The translations under genes were made by a program, and so were the position numbers. A DNA stretch of 8,865 nt from Thermoplasmata archaeon (GTDB lineage Archaea > Thermoplasmatota > Thermoplasmata > Lutacidiplasmatales > UBA184): the NCBI GenBank assembly GCA_030039135.1, contig JASHQN010000105.1, forward strand, positions 1 through 8,865, read 5' to 3'. Position 1 is the stretch's first letter; each line of letters starts with the position of its first letter. Positions 1 through 6,151 of this stretch are shown here, piece by piece. A model generated the notes under the pieces. That model saw only the letters and a list, made by a program, of their open reading frames with translations. It had not been told where the DNA came from and made no database searches.

Positions 1-138
1 GTCACCGGCCCGTTCGACCTCATCGTCAAGGTCCAGGCGCCGCACATCAACGAGGCGCTCGACACGGTCGTGCACCGGATCCGGTCGATCACCGGCATCA
101 AGTCGACCGAGACGCTGGTGACGGTGGGACCGGCCTGA
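1..138 (+). CDS. Lrp/AsnC-family protein, C-terminal RAM (effector-binding) domain, 5' end outside the window
   Basis: Only the last 45 codons are present, read from base 1 in frame 1 to TGA at 136-138. The visible peptide starts VTGPFDLIVKV and ends IKSTETLVTVGPA. The pattern 'G-x-[FY]-D-L-[IV]-V-K-V', then a helix (HINEALDTVVHRIRSI), then 'G-[IV]-x-x-T-E-T-L' is the second half of the alpha/beta RAM domain of Lrp/AsnC transcription regulators, which binds amino acids or other small ligands and builds the oligomer. The window does not show whether an N-terminal helix-turn-helix exists. Archaea also carry stand-alone RAM proteins of about 75-80 aa, so a DNA-binding role is not proven. The gene ends 58 nt before the peroxiredoxin ATG on the same strand, so the two could be co-transcribed or functionally linked, but nothing in the sequence proves it. 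Confidence 0.8.
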   Translation, partial: VTGPFDLIVKVQAPHINEALDTVVHRIRSITGIKSTETLVTVGPA

Positions 139-168
139 CGGGCCCCTCGGTGCGTCCCGCTCCGGCTC

Positions 169-174
169 AAATAC
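169..174 (+). promoter_or_regulatory. Weak TATA-like element upstream of the peroxiredoxin gene
   Basis: AAATAC is the only AT-rich hexamer in the 58-bp spacer, which is otherwise strongly GC-rich. Its centre lies about 25 bp before the ATG at 197, the distance at which an archaeal TATA box would place transcription start at or next to the start codon (a leaderless mRNA). The match to the archaeal consensus is poor and no clear purine-rich BRE precedes it, so the call rests mainly on spacing and local composition. Confidence 0.3.
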
Positions 175-193
175 GCCCCCGCATGTGGGGGGC
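175..193 (+). repeat. Perfect 6-bp GC inverted repeat just before the peroxiredoxin start
   Basis: GCCCCC at 175-180 and GGGGGC at 188-193 form a perfect all-G/C 6-bp stem with a 7-nt loop. The right arm contains the G run (187-192), which is the only Shine-Dalgarno-like sequence before the ATG at 197. The repeat lies between the TATA-like element and the start codon. It could work as an RNA hairpin if the transcript begins upstream of it, or as a DNA operator if the transcript is leaderless. A chance repeat is possible in such GC-rich DNA. Confidence 0.45.
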
Positions 194-196
194 TCG

Positions 197-637
197 ATGG
201 TCGCGCCAGGGGAGATCGCCCCGGACTTCGAGGCTCCGGATTTCGAGGGAAGACCGTTTCGGCTGTCGTCGCTGCGCGGCCGCCCGGTCGTGCTCTATTT
301 CTATCCGAAGGCCGACACTCCCGGCTGCACGATCGAAGCGAAAGGGTTTCGGGACGTCTACCCCGAGTACCAGGCGAAGAACGTTCAGGTGGTCGGGGTC
401 AGCACCGACGACTGTCCGGCCCAAAAGGCGTTCCGCGACAAGTATGGGCTTCCGTTCCCTCTTATCGCTGATATGTCGAAGGCGGTCGCCACCACGTACG
501 GGGTCCTCGGGCCGAGGGGCAACGCCCGCCGGGTCACGTTCCTCATCGGGCGGGACGGCAAAGTGATCGAGGTCGTCGACACGTCGTCGCCCGACGCGCA
601 CCTCGCCCGAGCTCGGTCGGTCTTTCTCACGGAATAG
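197..637 (+). CDS. bcp: Thioredoxin-dependent thiol peroxidase, Bcp/PrxQ-type peroxiredoxin
   Basis: Cytoplasmic enzyme of 146 aa that reduces hydrogen peroxide and organic hydroperoxides through a reactive cysteine. The thioredoxin-like AhpC/TSA fold covers nearly the whole protein. The signature YPKADTPGCT (residues 36-45) contains the conserved Thr41 and the peroxidatic Cys44; Arg111/Arg112 before FLIGRDG supply the conserved active-site arginine. Bcp proteins usually have a resolving cysteine five residues after the peroxidatic one; here that position (49) is Lys. The only other cysteine is Cys73, in the STDDCPAQ stretch. The enzyme may therefore be 1-Cys or use Cys73. The ATG at 197 is preferred over an upstream in-frame GTG at 185: it leaves a family-typical N-terminus (MVAPGEIAPDF) and follows a G run at 187-192 by four bases. 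The 3' end overlaps the convergent MMPL gene by 11 bp. Confidence 0.92.
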   Translation: MVAPGEIAPDFEAPDFEGRPFRLSSLRGRPVVLYFYPKADTPGCTIEAKGFRDVYPEYQAKNVQVVGVSTDDCPAQKAFRDKYGLPFPLIADMSKAVATTYGVLGPRGNARRVTFLIGRDGKVIEVVDTSSPDAHLARARSVFLTE

Positions 638-3600
638 TCGGCGAGGGTCCGTCGGCCGCGGAGGGCGGGTCCGCGCCCGCCGGGGAGGTCGGCGCGGCCG
701 CAGCTCCCGGGGTCACGGACGGGCTCCGAGGGCGTCGGCCCGACAGGCTCCACACACGCTCTCCGAGCAGCTGGAGCGACGCCGGCACGAAGAACGTCCG
801 GACGACCATCGCGTCGAGGATCACGGCGACCGCGACCGAGAACCCGATCGCCCGGATGAGCGTGAACTCTCCGACGAGCAGGGCGGCGAACGCGCACGCA
901 AGGATCAGCGCCGCCGCCGTGATGATCCCGCCCGTGCGGGCGACGGCCTCGACCGCCGCTTCGCCCGCCGGTCGGCCCTTGAGGCGTTCCTCGCGAACCC
1001 GGGTGAGGAGGAAGATGTTGTAGTCGATGCCGAGCCCGAGCACGAGGATGAACAGCAGCGTCCGGACGTAGAAGAACAACGGGAAACCCAGGAGCTGATC
1101 GAAGACGAGGTACGTGACGGCCCACGCCCAGCTGATCGAGAGCCCGATCGTGCCGATCGCCATGAGGGCGATGATCCAGGATCGCAGCACGACCAGGAGG
1201 ACGAGCACGAGCCCGATCGTCACGGCGAGCAGAAGGTAGTCCGTGGCGGTCGCCGTCTCGGTGGCGAGGTCGTTGATCGTCGGCGCGCCGCCGCCGAACG
1301 CCGTCGAGGCGATCTCGGGGTGGGTCGCCGCGTACGTGGCGAACCCGCTCCTCACGCCTTGGACCGCGTTCACGGCGGAGAGCGAGAGTCCGGTCGCGTT
1401 GGGCTGGATCGAGAGCAGGACCGTCCGGCCGTCGGTGCCCACGAAGCCCGACAGGACCCCGATGAGGGTCGCTCGGGTCGCGCTCGGCAGCGTCGAGAGG
1501 CTCAGCCAGTCCGATAGGGACGCGCCGGCCGGCCCGACCGGCGAGGTGACGGTCGCGATGCCGGGCGTCGCGCTCGCGATCGAAGTCAGCGATCCGACAT
1601 CCGTGAACTCTGTCGCGTTCGTCGAGTTCCCGACGAGGAGGGGGGAGGCGAACGTCACGAGCGCGAAGCTTGGTACGGCAAACCCCGGGCCGAAGTGGTT
1701 GCCGAGCTCGTTGAGACCTACGGTAGCGGGATGCCCGGCCGGCAGTTGCTGGTAGAAGTCGTAGGAAAGCGGGGCCGAGATCGAAACCAGCACGAGAGGG
1801 ACCGAGATCACGAGGATGGCCCCGACCGTGGCCGTGGGGTGCCGCTGCGTCCCGCGGCCCGCGCGGTAGAAGTAGGTCGTCTCGGCGCGGGTGCGCGCGA
1901 GGACCTGGTCGGCGCGCCGCCGGAACCGCTCCCCCGTGTAGGGCCAGAAGATCCTCGGCCCGATCAACTTGAGACACGCCGGCACCATGGTGAGGGATAC
2001 GAGCACCGTGAGCAGGATCGCGAGCGAGAGGACCGAGCCCCATTGGGAGAGGAGCGCGACCCCGCTGAAGGTGAGCGCGAACGTGGCGATGATCGCGGTC
2101 GAGCCGCTCGTTGCGACGGACTGGCCGGCCCAGGTCACGGACGCGGTGATCGCTTCGTCCGGGGTCTTGCCGGCGGTGAGCTCCTCGCGGTACCTCGCGA
2201 CCATGAACACCGAGTAGTCGGTGCCGACGCCCAGCACGAACACCTCCGTGAGGGCGATCGCCGAGGAGTCGACGTGGGTCACGAGCTCGCCGATCATGAC
2301 GAGCCCTCCGAGGCCGAGGGCGAGCGCGATCCCCAGGATCCCGAAGGTCACGATCGGGGTGAGAGGGGACCGGAAGTACAGCATCGCGATCAGCAGCAGG
2401 AGGCCGACCGTGAGCGGGAGGACGAGGATCAGCGAGGAGTTGACCGCCTGGCTCGTGAGCTGATCGAGCGGAGCGGGTCCGGTCTGATAGTACGAGATCG
2501 AATGGGTGGGGTCGGAACGCTCGACGACGCCCGGCACGAGCCGGTCGATCGCGGCGAGGTCCGAGTAGACCGGCGAGCCTCCCGAGCCGTTCGTGTAGCT
2601 ATCGTCCACGGTGAACGAAACGTCGACGATCTGCGCGGTACCGGTCGGATCCACGAACTGCGTGCGCAGCCCGTACGGGACCGGTAGAGGCTCGGCGGCG
2701 AGCGTCGTGGAGCTGACCACCCCGGACGCCCAGGCGGAGAGTTCGGCCGGCGTTGCCGAGGCCGTCGGGAACGCGGTCCACACCCGGTCGATCCACGCGC
2801 CCGAGAGGCCGACCTCCCCGCCCAGGACGATCGCGGCCGTCGCCCGAACGCTCGGCCAGGCCGTGGAGTTCTCGATCTCCAACGTGTCCAGCACGGCGTA
2901 CGGGACCGCGCGCTCGGCCGGTGTCGGGAAGAAGACGGGGACCAAACCGACCTCGGTGGTCCGTACGATGCCGTCCGAACAGGGGACGACGTTGGCGGGG
3001 CTAGACCAGCAATCGCTAGGGCTGTTGTTGAACCCAGGACTGGTCGCGTTGCCGTTGTAGAACGCCGAGAGTACGGACAGGGCCGTCGCGTTCCCGGCTA
3101 GCATCGTTCGGGTCTGATTGTACGCGGGATAGTTCGCGGACTGGGGGGACGAGGGGTTGAAGAGCCCGGTCCAGACCCCGACGAACGCCGAGGGGGGGCC
3201 CCACAAGAGCGCAGCGGTCTGATTGACCGCGACGGGGAGGGAGGGGCTGGCATTGAGCCCGGCGCCGATCGCACCGAGCGCGATCTCCGCCTGGCCCGTG
3301 AGGTAGGACCCGTAGCCGGTGTAGACCGTGTCGACCGAGGCCACGTCGACCAGCGACGCGTCCGACCGAAGGGCGGCCGTGACGTTGAGCACGACCCCCT
3401 GCGCGTTCGAGTCGGTCATGTTCGGTGCCGTGAGGAGGACGATCGTGCTCGAGCCCCCGGGCGTAGAGCTCGGGAACAGGCGGGCCAGCTCGGCGCTCGC
3501 CATCGAGCTCGGCGCGTTCGTGGGCGTCGTCTCGGTCGAATTCGTCGTCACCGATCCGATCAGGGAAAGGAACGGGATCGCGACGACGAGGAGCACGATC

Positions 3601-3695
3601 CAGAACACGATCGGGTACCACGGGTGGCGGAGAATCCCGTTCGCCAGCGAGGCGAACAGCCGGATTCCGCGATGCCGATGTGTGGGGGCTCCCAC
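627..3695 (-). CDS. MMPL-family (RND superfamily) membrane transport protein
   Basis: 1022-aa polytopic membrane protein with the duplicated MMPL/RND layout. TM1 is at about 27-47, a large outer domain at 50-415, TM2-6 at about 420-576, a cytoplasmic linker at 577-618, TM7 at about 619-641, a second outer domain at 645-815, TM8-12 at about 818-970, and a Pro/Ala/Ser-rich cytoplasmic tail at 985-1022. Each half carries the family's Asp-Tyr pair in TM4/TM10 (GVGTDYSVFMVARYREE, D493/Y494; GLGIDYNIFLLTRVREE, D891/Y892), which relays protons in characterised MmpL proteins, so proton-driven export is likely. Substrate is unknown; mycobacterial and bacterial relatives export lipids. The outer domains hold 15 N-X-S/T sequons and a possible disulfide pair (C229/C239). 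GTG at 3695 is the most upstream start possible, because an in-frame TAG (3698-3696) directly precedes it. The gene lies 115 bp downstream of truB on the same strand and probably has its own promoter. Confidence 0.92.
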   Translation of the reverse strand: MGAPTHRHRGIRLFASLANGILRHPWYPIVFWIVLLVVAIPFLSLIGSVTTNSTETTPTNAPSSMASAELARLFPSSTPGGSSTIVLLTAPNMTDSNAQGVVLNVTAALRSDASLVDVASVDTVYTGYGSYLTGQAEIALGAIGAGLNASPSLPVAVNQTAALLWGPPSAFVGVWTGLFNPSSPQSANYPAYNQTRTMLAGNATALSVLSAFYNGNATSPGFNNSPSDCWSSPANVVPCSDGIVRTTEVGLVPVFFPTPAERAVPYAVLDTLEIENSTAWPSVRATAAIVLGGEVGLSGAWIDRVWTAFPTASATPAELSAWASGVVSSTTLAAEPLPVPYGLRTQFVDPTGTAQIVDVSFTVDDSYTNGSGGSPVYSDLAAIDRLVPGVVERSDPTHSISYYQTGPAPLDQLTSQAVNSSLILVLPLTVGLLLLIAMLYFRSPLTPIVTFGILGIALALGLGGLVMIGELVTHVDSSAIALTEVFVLGVGTDYSVFMVARYREELTAGKTPDEAITASVTWAGQSVATSGSTAIIATFALTFSGVALLSQWGSVLSLAILLTVLVSLTMVPACLKLIGPRIFWPYTGERFRRRADQVLARTRAETTYFYRAGRGTQRHPTATVGAILVISVPLVLVSISAPLSYDFYQQLPAGHPATVGLNELGNHFGPGFAVPSFALVTFASPLLVGNSTNATEFTDVGSLTSIASATPGIATVTSPVGPAGASLSDWLSLSTLPSATRATLIGVLSGFVGTDGRTVLLSIQPNATGLSLSAVNAVQGVRSGFATYAATHPEIASTAFGGGAPTINDLATETATATDYLLLAVTIGLVLVLLVVLRSWIIALMAIGTIGLSISWAWAVTYLVFDQLLGFPLFFYVRTLLFILVLGLGIDYNIFLLTRVREERLKGRPAGEAAVEAVARTGGIITAAALILACAFAALLVGEFTLIRAIGFSVAVAVILDAMVVRTFFVPASLQLLGERVWSLSGRRPRSPSVTPGAAAAPTSPAGADPPSAADGPSPTIP

Positions 3696-3716
3696 CTACC
3701 GTTCGACGGGGCGCCG

Positions 3717-3724
3717 AAGATAAC
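3717..3724 (-). promoter_or_regulatory. Possible TATA box of the MMPL gene, with an adjoining palindrome
   Basis: On the minus strand GTTATCTT spans 3724 to 3717, centred about 25 bp before the GTG at 3695, which fits a leaderless archaeal transcript. No standard Shine-Dalgarno sequence at normal spacing precedes the GTG, which also favours a leaderless start. The palindrome CGCTAGCG (3724-3731) directly abuts the element on its upstream side, where a BRE or repressor site would lie. The rest of the 115-bp gap (3696-3810) shows no tRNA, coding sequence or convincing terminator. The element is a weak consensus match. Confidence 0.3.
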
Positions 3725-3810
3725 GCTAGCGGATTCGAGGGCGTAACTTCTCCTTCGAGACGCCGTAAGGTGGGGCGTTCCGTCGCACGAGCGGGGAGCC
3801 GGCGCGGGTC

Positions 3811-4788
3811 TCAGCCGGCCGGAGAACGATCCGCGACGGAATCCGGGCTCTCCGGCCGTGAGGCTCGCCGCGACGGTCGCCACAGCGCAGGGAATCGGGA
3901 AGGATCGACGAACACCCTCGTCTCCTCGACGACCCACCCGTGCGGGACGCTCGCGACCTCGCTCGACGCGTAGCGGGCCACCCCCGTCGCGACGAGTTCG
4001 CCGTTCCGGGTGATCAGCGCGACCCGAGCGCCGAGTGCGAACGCCTTCGGGATCTTCAGGATCCCGCCGCTCGCGAGGCCCGCCCCGTGGGCGAGGGCGC
4101 TGGCCGCGGGGTCCTTGACGACGATCTCGGGGAACTCGCGCCAGACCTCTTCGATCGGGTGGAGCAGGGCCGCAAGGGGTGCCGGATCGCCCTCGGAGCG
4201 CAGGGCGACCGCGTCGGCCAGTTGGCCGAGCGTGACCGCCTTCGTCTCCTCGAAGGGTCCGGTCGAGATCCGCCGCAACTCCTCGAGGTGGGCGCCGACC
4301 CCCAGCGCTTCGCCGAGGTCGACCGCGAGGGTCCGGATGTACGTCCCCGAGTCCGCGATCACGTCGATCACGAACCGCTCGCCGTCGGACTCGAGCCGAG
4401 CGAGCCGGTAGATCGTCCGCACGCGTCGTTCGCGCTTGACCGCCGACCGCACCGGCGGAGTCTGGTAGATCGGACCGACGAACTCGCCGAGGGTTCGGTC
4501 GAGCTCGCGGGCCCCGACCGAGCCATGCAGCTGCACGACGCCCACGTAGCGCTTGGGGAACTCGAGGACGAGGGGAAGGAGCTTCAGCGCCGATCCGTAC
4601 CCGATCCAGAGCACCCCCGATACGTTGGGATCGAGCGTGCCCGCGTGGCCCGCCCGGTCGACCCCGAGGAGATCGCGCACCCACGCGGTCACCTGGTGCG
4701 ACGTGGGGCCTCGGGGCTTGTCGACGAGCAGGAACGCGCCGTCCTCCGTTCCGCCGCCCGAGGCGGGCCCGGTCATGGCCCCGCTCAT
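3811..4788 (-). CDS. truB: RNA pseudouridine synthase TruB/Cbf5 family (H/ACA RNP catalytic subunit)
   Basis: 325-aa enzyme that converts uridine to pseudouridine in rRNA and tRNA. In archaea the Cbf5 form works with H/ACA guide RNAs and the partners Nop10, Gar1 and L7Ae, and can also modify tRNA U55. The N-terminal motif LLVDKPRGPTSHQV (20-33) leads to the catalytic motif HAGTLDP (48-54) with the nucleophile Asp53. KRY (79-81) supplies the conserved Tyr81, and GTYIRTLAVDLG (148-159) the conserved Arg152. A PUA RNA-binding domain spans about 221-296, followed by a basic, probably disordered tail of about 29 residues. The archaeal setting and PUA domain point to Cbf5 rather than bacterial TruB. 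The ATG at 4788 overlaps the cmk stop in an ATGA tetranucleotide; a second ATG in frame at 4776 is an alternative. It is the last gene of the block. Confidence 0.93.
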   Translation of the reverse strand: MSGAMTGPASGGGTEDGAFLLVDKPRGPTSHQVTAWVRDLLGVDRAGHAGTLDPNVSGVLWIGYGSALKLLPLVLEFPKRYVGVVQLHGSVGARELDRTLGEFVGPIYQTPPVRSAVKRERRVRTIYRLARLESDGERFVIDVIADSGTYIRTLAVDLGEALGVGAHLEELRRISTGPFEETKAVTLGQLADAVALRSEGDPAPLAALLHPIEEVWREFPEIVVKDPAASALAHGAGLASGGILKIPKAFALGARVALITRNGELVATGVARYASSEVASVPHGWVVEETRVFVDPSRFPALWRPSRRASRPESPDSVADRSPAG

Positions 4789-5333
4789 CGCGCGCGCTCC
4801 GCGGGTCCGGCTTCGAGGAACGCCACGATGGCGTCCGCCACCGACTCGGCCGGTCGATGGGTGGAATCGACCGTGAAGTCGGCCGGCTCTCGATCGAGGT
4901 CGATCCCGTAGAACTGCGCGTAGCGGGTCCGTTCGCTCGCCTCGCGCTCCCGGACGCGGCGGGTCGCGTCCTCGACCGACTGCCCATCGCGTCGGGCGAC
5001 GCGGGCGACGCGCTCGGCGAGCTCGGCCGTCACCACGACGTACGCTACCGGAACCCCGTGGCGCCGGCACAGGATCCCCTGGATCCGCCCGTCGAGGAGA
5101 TGGCCCGGGCGAGCGAGCGCCTGCATCGCGCGGTCGAGCTCCCGGTCGATCTCGGGATGGGTCTCCGCGAACCGCCCGAACGCCTCGAGGTCGAGTCCCT
5201 GGCGCGCCGCCTCGGCGCGGAAGAGGTCGCCGGCTGCCCGGTACTCCAGCCCGAGGCGGCCCGCGACGAGCCGGCCCGCCGTCGACTTTCCGCTCCCCGG
5301 GGGCCCGCCGATCGCAACGACCCGGTCGATCAC
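4785..5333 (-). CDS. cmk: Archaeal-type cytidylate kinase
   Basis: 182-aa P-loop kinase that phosphorylates CMP/dCMP with ATP, recycling CMP released by RNA and lipid metabolism. The Walker A motif GGPPGSGKST is at 9-18, next to the N-terminal strand. AAGDLFR (34-40) matches the family's 'S/A-x-G-x-x-F-R' nucleotide-binding segment, and LLDGRIQGILCRR (79-91) follows the strand that lines the CMP site. The lid with its arginines is RRVREREASERTRYAQFYG (125-143), followed by IDLDREPADFTVDST. The length agrees with the compact archaeal CMKs (about 180-190 aa), not the longer bacterial ones. GTG at 5333 is the chosen start: it sits one residue before the hydrophobic first strand and forms a GTGA overlap with the stop of the upstream insertase gene. 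Its own stop overlaps truB in ATGA. Confidence 0.93.
   Translation of the reverse strand: MIDRVVAIGGPPGSGKSTAGRLVAGRLGLEYRAAGDLFRAEAARQGLDLEAFGRFAETHPEIDRELDRAMQALARPGHLLDGRIQGILCRRHGVPVAYVVVTAELAERVARVARRDGQSVEDATRRVREREASERTRYAQFYGIDLDREPADFTVDSTHRPAESVADAIVAFLEAGPAERAR
4797..4800 (-). promoter_or_regulatory. Shine-Dalgarno GGAG for truB
   Basis: GGAG on the minus strand lies 8 nt before the ATG at 4788, inside the last codons of cmk. It supports the 4788 start over the ATG at 4776. With the ATGA overlap it suggests translational coupling. Confidence 0.5.
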
Positions 5334-6148
5334 GCCGAGCCCCCGGCCGCGCCCGGGGCCGGGGGCAGCGGCTGGGGGTTCTGCCGGGCGAGGTGGCGGC
5401 GCAGCCAGTAGTTCTTCAGCACCCGGCGGAAGACGAGCGAGAGGGGGACCGTGTACAGGCTGAAGATGAGGAACCACGGCGGGAAGTATCCGAGGATCGG
5501 GTGGGTGTACAGGTTCAGCATCGCTCCCCCCAGGTTGACAGTCTGCTGCACGGTCGACGCGGCCGCGATGACAAGGCCGACCCACGTGTAGATGAGGATC
5601 AGGAGGAACCAGGTGATCGCGAGCCCCTTGAACTGGGCGATCGACACCTCGCTCGAGAGGCGGGTGAGCCGCTCCTGGAACGGCTTGAGCGCCGCGATCC
5701 GGTCCTTCTTCCCCGACCGGATCGCCGCCATCTGGACCTTGCGGAACGCCGAGCTCCACTTCTGGACCTTGGCGGCCTTGATCCAGTCGGTGGTGTAGTT
5801 GTAGGCCAGCGCGGTGACCAGCATCTCGATCGCCCCGGCGAGCGCCATCGTGACGAGGAGATGGTTGCTGCCGAAGCCGATCAGCCAGTAGAGCGGGCCG
5901 GAGGAGGTCGCGCTCGTGCCGAGGAGGCCGGCGAGGGAGTTCCGCGCGGGGAGGTCGATGATCATCAGCAGCCCGAGCATCCCGAGGAAGACGTAGAGGA
6001 AGGTCGCGAGCCGGAACTGCGGCGCCGGGGGCCGGGACGGCTTCGCGGCGGGCGCCGGCGCTTCCTCGGCGGCGCTCGGTTCCTCGTCGGCCTCCTCTTC
6101 CGCGAGGGGGGGGCTCGCCGACGGGAGCGGGTCCTCGTCCGTGGGCAT
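5330..6148 (-). CDS. DUF106 family membrane insertase (archaeal YidC/Oxa1/EMC3-like)
   Basis: 272-aa integral membrane protein of the Oxa1 superfamily, related to EMC3, TMCO1 and Get1, which helps insert membrane proteins at the cytoplasmic membrane. Order: an acidic, Pro/Ala-rich tail (1-42, with 11 acidic residues before the first Lys at 36); TM at about 47-65; a linker to about 95; TM at about 98-118; a charged cytosolic helical hairpin or coiled coil (120-168, containing KVQKWSSAFRKVQM and ERLTRLSSEV); TM at about 174-196; TM at about 222-242; then a basic end (RRVLKNYWLRRHLAR, 241-255) that could face the ribosome. The coiled-coil segment between the first core helices is typical of the family. 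The ATG at 6148 lies 3 nt after the secY stop, with a Shine-Dalgarno 10 nt upstream. Its TGA overlaps the cmk GTG. Co-expression with SecY fits a shared job in membrane-protein biogenesis. Confidence 0.85.
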   Translation of the reverse strand: MPTDEDPLPSASPPLAEEEADEEPSAAEEAPAPAAKPSRPPAPQFRLATFLYVFLGMLGLLMIIDLPARNSLAGLLGTSATSSGPLYWLIGFGSNHLLVTMALAGAIEMLVTALAYNYTTDWIKAAKVQKWSSAFRKVQMAAIRSGKKDRIAALKPFQERLTRLSSEVSIAQFKGLAITWFLLILIYTWVGLVIAAASTVQQTVNLGGAMLNLYTHPILGYFPPWFLIFSLYTVPLSLVFRRVLKNYWLRRHLARQNPQPLPPAPGAAGGSA

Positions 6149-6151
6149 CGG

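Noticed and set aside
910..940. C/D-box-like GTGATGA and similar hits (also near 6230) as guide RNA genes
   Set aside because: No partner D box (CTGA) at suitable distance and both lie antisense within strongly supported coding sequence.
385..2043. 552-aa minus-strand frame opposite the peroxiredoxin and overlapping the MMPL gene
   Set aside because: Arg/Pro/Asp-rich composition without hydrophobic or domain pattern. The MMPL frame on the same strand has clear family motifs across the region.
1695..2687. 330-aa + strand frame inside the MMPL gene
   Set aside because: Low-complexity Arg/Glu/Asp translation, antisense to the transporter; no start signal or known motif.
3740..3764. Inverted repeat GGCGT/ACGCC in the truB-MMPL gap as a terminator
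   Set aside because: The stem is only 5 bp with a 15-nt loop and no T run follows on the minus strand. Archaeal termination mostly relies on T-rich tracts, and I see none here.
627..4788. Cotranscription of the MMPL gene as the last member of the ribosomal/truB operon
   Set aside because: The 115-bp gap differs sharply from the 0-3 nt spacing upstream, the function is unrelated, and a possible own TATA element is present. Read-through cannot be excluded.
4789..5070. N-terminal extension of truB upstream of 4788 (open frame continues to 5070)
   Set aside because: The extension is Arg/Gly/Pro-rich, overlaps almost half of cmk, and lies before the LLVDKP start of the known family. The ATGA overlap with GGAG upstream gives a better start.
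5334..5759. N-terminal extension of cmk upstream of 5333
   Set aside because: It translates to Pro/Ala-rich shadow of the insertase gene. The P-loop kinase fold starts right at the GTG that overlaps the insertase stop.
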